This document shows positions 1 to 13,279 of a DNA stretch of 64,000 nucleotides, one piece after another; position 1 is the first letter of the stretch; each line of letters opens with the position of its first letter. This DNA comes from Margaritifera margaritifera (Eukaryota; Mollusca; Bivalvia; Unionida; Margaritiferidae), in the NCBI GenBank assembly GCA_029931535.1, contig JAQPZY010001536.1, positions 3,516,501 to 3,580,500 of the forward strand, in the 5' to 3' direction. The notes below the pieces were generated by a model. That model did not search any database. It was not told the origin of the DNA and worked only from the letters and a program-made list of their open reading frames with translations. Position numbers and translations under genes: made by a program.

Positions 1-1638
1 ATATGGGAATCAACCTAAACTCTTAACTGTCTAGCGAAAAGCGGACAAACTTTATCTACTCCCTATCCAATACAGTCTTTGTGTCTGTAAGAATTTACAT
101 GCTAATACCATTTAATTATATATTTGTTCACATTTTCCAACTAATTCCGATTTGTGCTGTAGGTTCCCTTAACTCATGTTTACAATGCAAACAATTTTTT
201 TTAAATGGCCAAGGTTGTCTCTCCTTCCTTATAGAAGCTTGCAATATAAAGAAAATCACATACCGCCCGTATATGTTCTATTTTTATTTGATCTTCCAAC
301 AAGTCAGATTTAGCTGTGACGTCACTATCCAGGCCTAGAACTTTCCACCAACACTGTTGTATTTTATATTCTTTTGAATGTATGTGTTTCAATACTTCCT
401 TATAAATCACTTTTCATCTTTATCAACGATGACAAAGTCACACACAATTGTAGAAACATTTTTTTTTCTCACTTGAACATTGTTAGTAAAAGCTGGCATT
501 TGGCGTATGTAGTTCACCCGATTAAAAAATACAAAGCTCGATTTCTATACAGCTATCATCACATGCATCTACTTGTTGACAAATAAATATAAAGTACTTT
601 ACATTTGTTGTACTCACCAATTTAAAAGTGAAATAGTGTTATATTTTTTTTTAAAACCTAACTTCTGTTCTCGACTTGTAACAACAACATTTAGGCTGTA
701 AAACAACTGCATAATAGATGATTCTGAAATGCAGACTGATTCCCACATTAATCGCACAGTACAAAACCGGTCTATGTTTCTAATGCGCATTAGGATAAAT
801 CGTGCATACGTGAGCGCGGAAAAAACAATAGGATCGAATGTTTTAGTAGTAATGTATAGGAGAGACACACGCCGTATCTATGAAAATATAATAGGTGATG
901 AAGAGGCCTCGTATTCACCCGTGTTTTTGTTTTAATGCTGTAGTAAGGTAGATGGCAGTATACGAGAGCGCAATAGAGTAGTAATTTGAATTAAAGCAGT
1001 AAATCATTTTTAATTTCTTTGTTAACCTACTTAAACCGGTTAAAACCAGTTGACTATTTTCGTGCTGTTATTTACTATCTACTGAGGTCAATACAAATCG
1101 TTAATAATAGCGAGGTGTTCGCTATAGAGAAGTGTTCTGCATGTGCGTCTCTTTTGTTGTCAAATCAGGGCGTTCGTTGCATCTGGGAACTCGTAATTGT
1201 ACAGTTTATTATGACGAGGGAACCATTTTATTTGCATACTGCAATATGCAATACTTTCTCATCGCACGTAGAATTGACAAAAGAAGATTAGATATAGTAA
1301 TATTGTAGAGGTTATTAGTATATACGAGAATACGCCTTATTGAATAGAACTGTGATTGGGCCTCCCAAACGTCAGATTGGTTCAAAGTAAATTAAAAGGA
1401 AGGATATATAAGAAACAACATATCGACATATATTATTTTTTGATAAATCAATATTCCTAATTTAATGCTCTTCACATTACCATAGGACGTGAACTTCATG
1501 CTCATCTTATTCAAGTCAATTCTAGCTTGTCAGTGCTCAAAATTAATTGAATCATGACGAACAATGCAATTGATTCTCAATATGAGAGAAATATATATTC
1601 ACTCAAAGATACAGAGAGTTTCCTTTCTTCGGCATAAC

Positions 1639-1641
<3 letters not shown>

Positions 1642-1709
<68 letters not shown>
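1642..1709. repeat. (CT)n microsatellite
   Basis: Pure CT run of about 68 bp. A (GA)n run of about 79 bp lies 660 bp downstream. Confidence 0.98.
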
Positions 1710-1712
<3 letters not shown>

Positions 1713-2157
1713 TGACGCTATTGTTGGTATGCACCCTAGAAATAAGTGTTTACTTTAAACAGGTCACAATTTTTGAGTTTGTTTTACGATACTTTTACGG
1801 GATTTAACTCGAGCAATATTCAACCTGCAGAATTTATTGGTGAATCAAAATACCGACCCTAGTATTAAAATCCTAGAAGCTACTTGGTGCACATTTTCAT
1901 TAGATTTCCTTTGGCATCTCACATCCTCTAAATAAACAAAAATAAATCTTTAAGAGAAGTGCCTGGATTTACTCAACCTTTGTTTTAAGCAGCTGTTTAC
2001 ACGTTAATATCGATATGCCAGTCTGTACTGTTTGTTTTAGATTCCCATAACGTTTTGAAACTATGTTCAAAGAATAAATAATGATACCTCCCATAGGACG
2101 TACACAGTTAGGAATGTCACCGGGCAAGCAGAATGGATAGCAATAAATATTATAGTA

Positions 2158-2308
2158 TAGTGGAATACCGATTATCTGGAAGCTGATTATCTGGATTGTT
2201 CCCTGTATTGACTTCCACCATGTCACAATCAATTATTCGGACAACAGACTTTCCAGAAAAAAAAAACTATTGTCTTTCGAGGGGTCCAGATAATTTGCGT
2301 TTTTACTG
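2158..2308. mobile_element. pogo/Tigger-like MITE
   Basis: Left end TAGTGGAATACCGATTATCTGGA. The right end, reversed, reads CAGTAAAAACGCAAATTATC then TGGA. The spaced CAGTnnAAnnC...TTATCTGGA pattern resembles pogo-group termini. 151 bp, no coding. Confidence 0.55.
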
Positions 2309-2364
2309 TTCTCCGCATTCTTGCCCGCCTATCTTTTCCATCAGGAAATGGTTCACTCTGTGTA

Positions 2365-2368
<4 letters not shown>

Positions 2369-2434
<66 letters not shown>

Positions 2435-2448
2435 AGAGAGAGAGAGAA
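2369..2448. repeat. (GA)n microsatellite
   Basis: GA run of about 80 bp with one AAGG interruption. Confidence 0.98.
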
Positions 2449-3185
2449 TCAGCACTGACAACTGTATAACAGATTATATAATCTGATCGTAACGGATTGC
2501 TTTTTTATCTGTAACAAAGAGATCTCTGATCACACATAACTCGCTTGCATTATTCTTTTCTTCAATTACATCAGAAGGCATGCTCAAATTTCCTAAGAAA
2601 CAAAGTACATTTCCTTCCTTGTCACTCCCACTGTCAATAACACAAACAATTATATTAAATTAGAATTTAAAGTGTTCATATATTATTAATCCTAGTTTCA
2701 GCTGCTTTGAAATTTTCAATTTGATATTCTTTTTTTTTTTTTTTTTTTGTTATAATCTTTCCAACTTTTAAAAAATAATAAAATGTGATTTTTAAGACAG
2801 AGGAAACTCGGTCTCGTCTATTATCCGATTCATGTGACATCCTGCGAAATATTATGTAGCGGTTATGTTATAGTTGCCGTGTTGAAATTAGTATTTCACT
2901 CGTGTTTCAAGACTAGATTTTGATAAAACACGTTACCTCCATTTTTCTTCAGTTCCTTTAAAGTTATAGAACGAAAACGAAAGTGTCACGCACAGACGAA
3001 AGTGAGAACGGACAAATGGACAGACGGAAAGGTAAATTTAATGTTCCTCGCCTTTCAGAAAAAAAGCTGAAGGCAAAAGTACTATTTGATATGCCCCATA
3101 AAAAATGTATTTTTTCCATATTGGCGTGTATTGTAATGTAACATTTCGGAAGGCTAGATTAATTATACAATCAATGCAAATATGC

Positions 3186-3200
3186 CTCTCTCTCTCTCTC

Positions 3201-3247
<47 letters not shown>
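3186..3247. repeat. (CT)n(CTGT)n compound microsatellite
   Basis: CT run, eight TCTG units, then CT again. Confidence 0.97.
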
Positions 3248-3927
3248 TAGAATATATTCATCTCTCTCGTTCAATTTACTCTACTGTCCACCGTTTACGT
3301 TTTTACCCATTAAACCGTTACGGCGAATCTAAGGTATTCAAGGAATAAACTTTGTGCTTTTTCACTCGATTGCACCTTTCGAGTTGTTCAAGTGTCAAGA
3401 GAATCTCACTTGAATAAATAAAACGTGCAAAGTAGATACTTAAGGTAGCGATAAATTTAAGAGGTTCCGTTAGGTTTTTCTAAATTTAGCATGTCACTTT
3501 CGAATATGAATGGAGTATCGTCAATTAATCAAATAAGATACTAATCATCTGTTTCAACTTTGCATTTCAAGTGATTGGTATTGAAATGTATATGTATACT
3601 TTTCTCACTTTCTCATAAAATTCACTTTATTGCATAACATGCGGGACAAAGTTTCAGTTATCTATCATAACACATTGAAGCCTGCCCGGGCAGCCACCTC
3701 TGGTATATGAGATACACGTGCCCTCCTAATGTATTTGGTTACTTACTGCAAGTTTATTTCTACATTATGTTTGTGTAAGAGAAATTGAAAAAGTGATTGT
3801 TTCAATGTACAATTTTTAATGCTGTCTCCATTTATGTCATATCATGTAAATATTTTCACTTAAATGTGGACATCATCAGAGACATGTACAGTTCATCTTT
3901 AACTCTAATTATGCAACTTGTTTTCCT

Positions 3928-3935
<8 letters not shown>

Positions 3936-3982
<47 letters not shown>
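3936..3982. repeat. (CT)n microsatellite
   Basis: Poly-C leads into a 46-bp CT run. Confidence 0.97.
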
Positions 3983-3985
<3 letters not shown>

Positions 3986-5246
3986 GGGACAAATGACGAA
4001 GTTCAGAAAACTTGTAGAAAATTAGAGAATCTACATTAAGATTAAGACGAAGATACATGAGCAAATGCTAACCCAACCCATCTTTTACGTTCAAATCTAT
4101 TATCTTTGTATAAAATCTCAAGCTACGTAACATTTATAGCGAGAAAAGATATTTAGATAAAGAGTATTTATTACATATTTCATAATGAGATATTGAAATA
4201 TATCAGTGGTAGAGAAATACCACTTTTATAGCCACAGTGGCGATACAACTTTTATCGCTACAGTGGCGATATCACTTTTGGAACTACTTTATTTTCCCAT
4301 TTAAGAAATATATCTGCCCTTATGCATGTTATTCAAATCTGTATTTCCATATTTATGCCTTTTTTTTTTTTTTTTTGCTTCTGCTGCTCCTTCTCCTCCC
4401 CCTACCCCCCCCCCTTTCTGTCTCCATCAGGATGAACAGATCTTAAAATGTGTCAAGACTGTAGACCTTCTAGTATACATTATTTAATCAATAAGGAAGC
4501 GCCATCAAAATGTGCAAAAAAAAAAAAACAACTCCAAACAATAAAAAGTACGCTCCAAGTATAAACTTTTTTAAAATTAGTTTTCCACATGAATCCTGCA
4601 AATTATTAGTGTATGCATTTTACACTCTGCGACAAACGGACACATTTTTAAGAAAAAACGCTTGGTTAAATATAGCAATAAAATTGTTTAGAAGCGATTC
4701 TAACTCTCAACACAGTCATAATCATGTTTTAAAATGATGGAGAAAACGAGCATTGCTGAGTGTTGATTCCAAACCGAAATTAAGTGACAGTCGAAATTTG
4801 GGTGCAGCGTATGTTACCGAACTAGACTGCAAGCTTGCCAAGACCAAATGATCACTTCTGAATGCAGAAATAAAGATGTTACGCTTTAAAATTTGTCAGA
4901 TGTGACCGCTCTGTGATGTTCCTTCAGCAAACCCAAACCCAAAATGTTTACTGTATCAATCCGCGCTAGAATTGTTAACAAAAATAAAAAATCTCCTTAT
5001 TTTCGTTTGAAAACAGTCATTAATTTGACACAATACACAATTTGATGCATTATTTGTACAAGATAAATTTGTAAAAGGCCGCTGTCCTAAAATTATTGTA
5101 AATTTCGGAACTTCTTTCTATCGATGTAGTGATGCAGTCATTATTTGCATTGGCACAGAATGGATAAAAAAAATCCATGCAAATCGACGGTTTTTGCATT
5201 AAAAAGTATAGAATAAAAAGAAAATCTAGGGTTTTTTTTTTTTTTT

Positions 5247-5296
5247 AGTAGATATAAGGAAATATTTCACTCGTAAAATATTTCATTATATCTACT
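5247..5296. repeat. AT-rich hairpin
   Basis: AGTAGATATAAGGAAATATT and its near-complement AATATTTCATTATATCTACT are separated by a loop of about 8 bases. One mismatch in a stem of about 21 bp. No gene context. Confidence 0.6.
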
Positions 5297-6813
5297 CAAA
5301 AAATAGAGATATTATATATGTATAAAACAAGGCGTGTACAAACTATACCCCTAACAGTTTCAAAACAGTGGCATCGAAAGTGTTTATAGTCTCCTCCGTC
5401 ATCTTCCTTTGTTTTGCGCATGCTCCATAAGAGAAAATAACGAATCATACTCCTCAATGTAACAACGCTGTAAATTTGGTGTTAAAATAACACCGGGAGA
5501 AAACCGTACGCTTTGATAAGTGCATCACACTCAGTTTAGACTGCATTTGATGTGATCTTTCCTCTGTTATGGTTTTAGTGCAGTATTTAAAAATTTTGAC
5601 TCGTAGAAGGAACAAGTTAGGAATTATTTACTTGCAGTGATGGAGAACAGGTCTGACGATCTTACAACCTAGCACGCGGCAGACGTCACAATATACCGAT
5701 GACGTCACAATGAACCTCATCTGAACCGCCATAATATTCTGGTTATTTTTCCACCTCATTTTTGATTGGATTCCAATCTGTGATAAGAGAAATAAGGTAG
5801 GATCCAGTCAACGTGCTCTTATAATAATGCGCAGACAGGGTGGACTAGGGTTTAGATGTCAAAACAGCCTTAACGGCAGTGATATATTCTGAAGAATATG
5901 AGCAGTGAGGAGCGTGAGAACGGAGAGAGATGAGTAACCATCAGACTATTTTCTTGGTCATGGAGCTTATTCACCGTAACAAATTTTTTACTCTTATTTT
6001 TAATTCAACGACATCAAAAAATATATCCTCCAACTCAGAAACATTACTGTACATTCTAACAATGATGGCTTAGACTGTATACCACTGTCCGGAATTCACA
6101 TACCCCACCACCACCCCTATCCCGTTATCCCCCACCCCCATCCCAATATCACCCACCCCTATCCCGTGATGACGAATTACGAGGAAATAGATCTCGAAAC
6201 AAATATCTTACTTTACAAAATATTCTAAGCAAAAAAATAAAAATAAAAAAAATACATTTGAAATAATTTGTCAGAATTTTGTTTCCAGTATGAAAGCATA
6301 AAAATAAACTTCACATTTGAATTCAGACCTATGTTTAAAAAAATCAAAGATGCAAAAGAATCTCATCAGCTCCTAATATTTACCATCGAATATTCATATG
6401 ACCGGTATTTACAGGTAGGTTATGGCTTGACTGCCCTACCAAGGGTTACTAATGTTTTCTTTTCCACCTGTGCTACATTTTTTTTCAAAATGGTTTCCTT
6501 CACAAAAGACATAAATGCACAAATTATAGTGCATATGGAGTGTTACTATCGTCGTTGTACTTCTTTCGCTATACGGTCAGACTGTTAAGTGCCAGCATGT
6601 GGATTTATCGCCTGATCATGCCAACTTTTCTTGAATGTTATAGAAAATCATGAACGTGTAGACATATATAACAAATGGGGTTTTTTGAGGGGGGGGAGGG
6701 TATCTAAAATTAACTTTGCCAGGTTTTGTACCTGTCAAAAATGTCTTCAACTGCTATTGCATTTCTCCATCCGGTAAGTTTCCTTTTCTTACTCATTATG
6801 TTTCCTTTCCCGA

Positions 6814-6872
6814 TGCGTTACACACTCCGAAGATGCGTTACACACTCTTAAGATGCGTTACTATTTATACCC
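6814..6872. repeat. 20-bp tandem repeat
   Basis: GATGCGTTACACACTCCGAA, GATGCGTTACACACTCTTAA, then a partial GATGCGTTACTATT. Confidence 0.7.
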
Positions 6873-7440
6873 GGTGTGTTTGCTTGGACAAATTTTCGTC
6901 AACTTGAAGTTCATCGTGAAATCGGAAGAGAGTTGAACGTTGGAAAAAAAACAAGGATCTCCAATCAATTTGACTAATTTCATTTCTACTCTTTCACAAA
7001 GCAATATTGTGTTACTCGTTACAAAACAGTCAAACAGCTTTGAATAAACTATTTTTTAACGTATAAAGTGGGACATTAATTGAGGGGGGGGGGGGATCAA
7101 GAGATATACCGTGCAATGAAATACTAAACGTTGTTTATTTCCGATTTCACGTCACAGCTCACGAAGATCATTACAAGGCTTTATTTACTATAAAACTAGT
7201 AGTGAATACAGCCTAATATGGAATGTATTAGACAGTCATAAAGCAGGAAAACTCAGACAGCAGGGAATTAGCTCATTGACCTTTATTGGTATAAACTACA
7301 CGCCTACTACAAATAAAGCCAATATACGTAATAAACAGTTTCAGTCAGTTTTTACAAAAACACATCCTTGTAAACGTAGTTGGCAGAACTTGCATTGCCT
7401 AGAAGCTGCACAAAACCACGAATGGATGACATTGTTACCA

Positions 7441-8592
7441 CCATCTTTATGAGTTAGATATGGGACAGAGAATGTCAAAATTTTCTGATTATTGTCTAGT
7501 CAGACATTGTTACGCATGCCCCAGATAACCAGTATTTTCAAGACTATGTGGCTTTATTAATACACTGTCACGCCAAAGTAAAGACGCCAGCATATATTTA
7601 TATAAGTATGCAATTACTTTTCACAAGACAAATATCAGTAACTTGCATTTGAAAGAAGAATTCAAACTATCTCAATTTCCACTAACTTTCGTAAGAAATG
7701 ATCCATTGTGGTCAAACCTCAATTCTAGACAGCTACGCACGGGCGCCATGAAAAGGAAGATTGCTGATTGGCCGAAAGAACTGAAACATTTCTAGGTCAT
7801 TTCCCTAAATAGATTTCGACCAATCGGCTGATGTCGCGACATTGTCTGCTTTATAAATAGATTACAACAGCATGCACTGTGTGAAGTTGGTGGGAATCGG
7901 CTGAGACACTTAAAATACTCATTTCGTATCTAAATTGGCAACATTTTTCTTGTGAAAAGTAATTACATGCTTATAGAAATGTCTGCAGGCATCTTCCCGT
8001 TGGCATAACAATGTATCAATACTGCTTCAGTCTTAAAAATACTGGTGACCTGCGGCAACTGTAACTTTGTCTGGCCAGATGAAAAATGACACAAAGATTG
8101 ACATTCTTTGTCTCTTAACTTCTAACAGGTCTAACTCATAAAAATAAGTGTTGGCTTATTGAAAGGAAATCTTTCTCCAAATCAACATTACGCCTACATT
8201 ACTGAAAAGTGTCACAGTAAATGCAAACACCATTAAGAAATCGATAGCCACATGTAAAACTGCAACATAATATGTTCATAATATTTACCCATTTTAGTAT
8301 CAAATTTACATATGTACCTGTAACAAAAAAAGGTCGTTTTCTTTGCAACATGTTCTAGAGTGACAACGAGTATGTAGATTTTCGCATAAGTTATTTATAA
8401 CTGACGCATGCCAAATGCTAAGCCATGTTGAACATCGGCGCTTGTTAAGGGTGGAAAATGCATTCAGCTTAATTCTAAAGGTGCGATTCTCCGTCTACTC
8501 GGCCCAAGGACGCGTACGTAGTAACGTTTTACTCGGCCCAGCCAATGTTTACGCGGTCAGGACGAGTGGAAAAGTGTTTTTCCTGAGCCCTG
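7441..8592. mobile_element. Fold-back element, copy 1
   Basis: Two imperfect inverted arms of about 200 bp (near 7495-7690 and 7885-8085) surround a central segment with ATTGGCCGAAAGAACTG and ATTTCGACCAATCGG. Beyond the right arm the element continues to an end reading TTTTTCCTGAGCCCTG at 8592. The left outer flank seen in copy 2 is missing here, so this copy is truncated near 7441. No transposase is encoded. It is inverted relative to copy 2 at 60071-61551. Confidence 0.75.
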
Positions 8593-8724
8593 CACATTAT
8601 TATTTATCAACAGAAACATTCAAACAAATAAAATTAAAATAAAAGTAACAGTTTATAAAAAAAAATACAAAAAAATACACATGTACAACTTCTGTTAGAG
8701 TATTACGCCACTGCTTTAGATCTA

Positions 8725-9071
8725 GAGCAGAAGAAATATATCCACCAAATTAAAATGATTCAACGTAGGGCAGTCAGATATATTTTGGACAAGTAGAACC
8801 ACACCAGCATAATAAAATCAAACTTAACATTCCAACACTCGAAGACAGACGCAAAACTTATTCTCTTTGTGTGTTCTACAAAATTAGAAACAAACTTGTC
8901 AAAACGATGTTCATTTTAGTCTATCTCGCCAAAAGACATAGATACGGTATTCCCTACTTCAAAACAGACCTTCGTAAATACTCTTTCTTCTCTAGAATTG
9001 TTAGAATCTGGACAACTTACATCCTAAACTGGCAAAAAGACCATGATATGTATCTTTCAAAGCTAGTCTGA
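8725..9071 (+). pseudogene. 3' end of a non-LTR retrotransposon (LINE) reverse transcriptase, frameshifted
   Basis: Two frames together give the C-terminal motifs of jockey/CR1-like LINE ORF2 proteins: IKMIQRRAVRYILDK, then after a frameshift TLEDRRKTYSLCVFYKIRNK, and finally KYSFFSRIVRIW, which matches the usual YSFFPRTIRxWN near the end of such proteins. The reverse transcriptase core and endonuclease are absent, as expected of a 5'-truncated copy. An ATTC-type repeat follows at 9099-9160 instead of poly(A). Confidence 0.75.
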
Positions 9072-9098
9072 AATCATCGTATCTATAAGCATCCAAGT

Positions 9099-9160
9099 CA
9101 TTATTCATTTATTTCATTCATCATTCATATGATTCATTCATCAACCCATTCATTCATTAT
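9099..9160 (+). repeat. (ATTC)n-type tail of the LINE fragment
   Basis: Imperfect ATTC/TCAT units directly after the LINE coding relic. Several CR1-group LINEs end in short tandem units, so this may be the element's 3' terminus. Confidence 0.5.
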
Positions 9161-10150
9161 TCTTCTTATTCCATATCACTTTAGCACCCCTTGTGTCAAT
9201 TCCGACTTTATGGTTTCTATCGCTCCCACTGCAGTTAAAATTCCAGCTGTGACATATTTTTCTCTTTCTGCCAAATTATTATTATTATTTTCGAGAAGCA
9301 ATACATTCCCTTCCTATCCTTATGACTGAGCACTCCAAGTAATACTCTAGCAAGCGAGTTTGGAGTGTTAGATAATAACCATCCACTCCACAGTTTCGTA
9401 TTTTGAATAGAGTCAACTGTCTTAAGAAAAAATGTTAATCATCACATTTTACCTTTGGAATCCTATGTCACTTAAAAACAAATTTGGGGAATGTTTATGT
9501 TGGCGTGAATCAGTTTTACATAAGCGTTCAATATGTATACCAGATGTTACGGGTATCTAGCTCAGTATGATTACCACAGGGTTCGAATGCAGAACTATGC
9601 GCTTAAAGTGAACGCCCAGTTTTAGAAAGAAAAAATGTGTAACAAATATTTTAGATGAAATTTAAAAAGTTCATACGGTCGGAGTTTGCTTAAAATATCG
9701 TCTTCAGAAAGACAAATTAAGGTATTTAAATCTCCATATAAGTGTAGCTAGAGAACAGGATCAGGGCAAACAAATAAATAATTTCATCACTTTCTATTCT
9801 CACCGCAAGGACTGAACCTCAGGCAGACGGCATACGTGTCAAAAAGTGAAATAATTTTGTGAAAACTGTAGAGCGTAACTTTACGGGTTTAAGGTCACTG
9901 TATAATAAATATATTAATTTCACTATTCTAGGTCGTTGTTTTCATATATGCTTTTGTAACATTTTGTAACTTTAACAACAATAAAAAAACGAGGGATGTT
10001 GAAGAAAAACATATTAAAATAGTTGCGTGCAACACCCCCCCCCACCCCACCCCCCATTACATGGCATGATGGACGCTACAGATACGCAAATGTCACATTT
10101 TGCAACATAGCTACGAACAATTAAGTAACAAGCTCCTGACTTGAAATTTT

Positions 10151-10249
10151 TATACCTGTCATTACGGAGTTTACCCTTTCTTTTGGGAATATTTTAAGGG
10201 TGTATACGATCAAGGTCAATGGGGTCAATGGGCCATAATGACAGGTATC
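10151..10249. repeat. Short inverted-repeat element
   Basis: ATACCTGTCATTACGG at the left and its near-complement CCATAATGACAGGTAT at the right enclose about 65 bp. Could be a very small MITE or a hairpin. Confidence 0.4.
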
Positions 10250-10699
10250 ACTACAATAACTAAGCCAATGAGGTGTTGTTGCATCCTATTTGCAGTCCCT
10301 AAGGAAATCATTAATATTTTTCTCTGATTTTTGCCTGGGATTAGCTAACCACTGACGAATGTTACTTGCATTCAATAGAAAGATACATTAAAGCGTAAAC
10401 AGAAGAAAACAAATGTTTATTGAGTTCAGCCTTTTGGCTTTTGCGTAGGATAACAAGTAAAAAGGTGCGACGGCAAGTCCCAGAAAGGTCATTTGCACAA
10501 CATAAAGATTGCAGTCGTTTTATTTAGAAAATGTAACATAACCTATGCTGCTCTTTGGAAACGTTTTGTCCAAGTCAGTACCTAACGTAAGTAAGATGGT
10601 CTTTTTTGCATCTGAACTTATAACTAATGAACTGGATTTCATCAAAACTGTTGATAAATAAAGACAGTATATAATGAACTTATTTAGTGTAGTAATACC

Positions 10700-10918
10700 T
10701 ACCGGATATACACGCGTATTAGTTGATACCAACTGCAAACAGCATAGACCCAGATCTGCCGTCTCATAATGCGCCGGCAGATCTTGGTCAATGCAGTTTT
10801 AAGGACTAATCAGTAGAACAAACAACATAGACCCTGATCTGCCAGCGCATTATGCGACGGCAGATCAGGGATATGTTGTTTGCATTTGGACTCGACTTAC
10901 ACGCGAGTATATACGGTA
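10700..10918. mobile_element. Palindromic MITE, copy A
   Basis: Ends are inverted: TACCGGATATACACGCGTAT at left and, reversed, TACCGTATATACTCGCGTGT at right. The inside holds nested hairpins with GATCTGCCG...CGGCAGATC around GCGCATTATGCG. About 219 bp, non-coding, related to copies at 32550, 34286 and 34584. Confidence 0.75.
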
Positions 10919-12187
10919 TATTACATTTTGTCGCATATTTAAATACTTTATTATCTGGACATTAAATTGTGCATTGAAAGTATGTCATAACATGTAAAAT
11001 CCAAGCATTTACATTACTCCAGACAGGCTTGGATATCGTAGTAGGTTTTACAGCATAAAATGACCTGAATTCGGCAAAATTATAAAAGTAGTAATCTACC
11101 CATAAAATCGACTGGGTTAATATTGTGAGTTGTAAGAAGACGAATTATCATTAAAACGTTGGAAGCTTTATACATTTTATTAAGAAAGAAATAAGAAGAA
11201 ACAAAAAGAGGGGGAAAAAACAATTATTAAAATAACGGAAGCAGCTTAAGGGCCAATCAGCTGCAACTTGAGATCGGAAGTAAACAACCTTTAGTATTAG
11301 GCGCGAGATATAAAATGCTTTTAAAAGCTTAGGATACGGGTTTAGGATCTGCCTAAAAGGGCAATTTGGAGAAATATTCACGCTAAATTAGAGCTGTCTG
11401 GTAGTGGAAAGGGGAAAGGGTTGTTCAGGCTAACCATGAATATAATATTTTGCTTCCTAAATGATGGATAAACCCTTGAGAAAAAAAAATATTAAAAAAA
11501 AAAAAAATCCTGTCATAAGAAACGCTCGCAAATCGTACTTCCCCGCTCTTGATTATATTCACCACGTTCTGTCTTGAGAAAGAACAACAATAGCTAAATA
11601 ATATGATGCGATTTCAAAGACAGAAAACTCGGCCTATGTGACATATGAATGTATAAATGTATTATTATTTTCTCTGTTTTGCATGGCGTAGAGAGTGATT
11701 ATTCAGCAATACAGTAGCAAAATAGTTAGAACAGTAAATGAAAGCAAGAAACACAAATGCAAAGTACAAAAAATATGAAAACACATTTTATAATATGTAA
11801 TATATACAAAAAGAATAAAGCTATTGGGAGGAAATATACAAAGAGAAAAAGAAAGAAGAAAAAGAAAGAATTGAGAACAAATGAGAAAGATACCAACGTA
11901 GGGAGTGTAGTAGAAACATGTCTACGTGTCTTTTGTACTCTGTACTCTCTCTCTCTCTCTCTAATGTTAAACAATATACTGTACATCTTAATGTCATCTC
12001 TGGAGTATTTTTGTTTGCTTTTGGGAAAAGAAGTAGATTAGTTAGTTAACTCGTGTTCAATCCCATATGTCTTAATTAAATGACAATAAATATTTTTGAA
12101 ACAAGACATATATACGGCCATATGTGTGTTTACTTGTATCGCATTAATGTAAGGGAAAGACCGATACTAAGTTGGAAGAGTTGTTTT

Positions 12188-12375
12188 TGATGGTTGGTTT
12201 TTAACGGTACTTTTTTCAAATTATTGGCTATATCATGCCATGGAATGGGAACTAAGTGCCTTTGTCCGTGGCAGTTGACCAGGGCTGTTCTGGGTGGGTA
12301 TTGACTTGGACCAAGAGTCCTACGCTCAGCTAGCACGGCTCTCACTTGTGACCTAACCCTTAATGACAAACTTTG
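12188..12375. repeat. Fragment of a bivalve SINE-like family
   Basis: GTTGGTTTTTAACGGTACTT followed by ATTGGCTATATCATGCCATG is similar to 35276-35335 (GGGTTTTTAACGGCACTTTC, GGCTATAGCATGCCG). A weaker trace is at 24700-24750. The family assignment is from memory. Confidence 0.45.
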
Positions 12376-13279
12376 TCACTCAGGTGTAAAGTGACTGGCC
12401 CTAATATAGATTTTTTTTGTTTGCTTTTGTTTCAAAACGAGCCAGCAATAACTAAACAAAATATAGACGGTTTGGTATGTGTCAGAGGTCGCCATGAGAA
12501 ATATCACCCAAATCGAAAGTGGTGATTTTCAAGTAGTAGTTACCATAATTCACACAATTAGGCCGCAGACTAAATCTAGGCACGAAGCTCTGTTCTCGCT
12601 TCTTAATTCATCTATAATTCATTCAAAATTGTTCCCTGTGAACAATTCGCGTCCGCACATCGATTTTATTTCAAATTTCTTGACGATCAGGAAATATTTG
12701 ATATATTTATGGCTGTTTTCTTTACTTAAATCCTTTTTAATCCCTCTTATAAAGGAGTTTGGCAGATTGATAACGAAGGAGAATGAGGGAATGTCTCTTT
12801 GAGGAAGGACTTTACCTGTCCAAATTGAACATTATTATGGCAGTGGGGTCAGGGTTCACTGGTAGAAAGTGTTTACTCATTCTTTGGGACAAACTTTGAG
12901 CGTGGAGATGACAAAAAAAGACAACCCCTAGGATTACGCGCCCAGGTTTTGATAGAGAGTGTACACAAAACGTTCAGGGGGTTAATTAAACACGCACTTG
13001 TTCGCTACCTAGAGCACGCGCGCGGGAGTACACATGACAATCAGCCGACGAGATACTTGGTCACCAATTTGTGGAAATAAATGTATATTTAAACAGTTGC
13101 GATAAACTTTAGTTGGACATGATTTTACAAGTTATTAAATAGGTAATACTTTACCTTTCTAGATTCATCATATAATAAATATGGTTATAAGTATAAAGTA
13201 TGAGAAAGACAAGGGTTAAAGTTTGCACGCTATTCTAGTTTAATTTGAACCTACTCACCACCAACCGACCCTTTGTTAG

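Larger units (their letters stand above)
1..7440. other. Intergenic DNA, no gene seen
   Basis: Apart from the microsatellites, the pogo-like MITE and the hairpin listed separately, I see no coding exon. Short frames such as 6268-6588 show no recognisable domain or splice context. Confidence 0.6.
9161..13279. other. Intergenic DNA
   Basis: Contains palindromic MITE copy A, a small inverted repeat and a SINE fragment. A tRNA-like stretch near 9555-9597 (TAGCTCAGTATG then GGGTTCGAATGC) has boxes too close together for a tRNA gene. Nothing else is recognised. Confidence 0.6.

Noticed and set aside
5680..5712. Two GACGTCACAAT sites resembling CRE elements
   Set aside because: No gene start nearby; eight-base palindromes occur by chance in 64 kb.
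6268..6588. 106-codon frame
   Set aside because: No domain, signal or splice context; contains poly-T-encoded Phe runs.
9546..9600. Possible tRNA gene (TAGCTCAGTATG and GGGTTCGAATGC)
   Set aside because: The two boxes are too close and no acceptor stem pairs; at best a SINE relic.
12479..12802. 107-codon frame
   Set aside because: No recognisable motif and no supporting neighbours.
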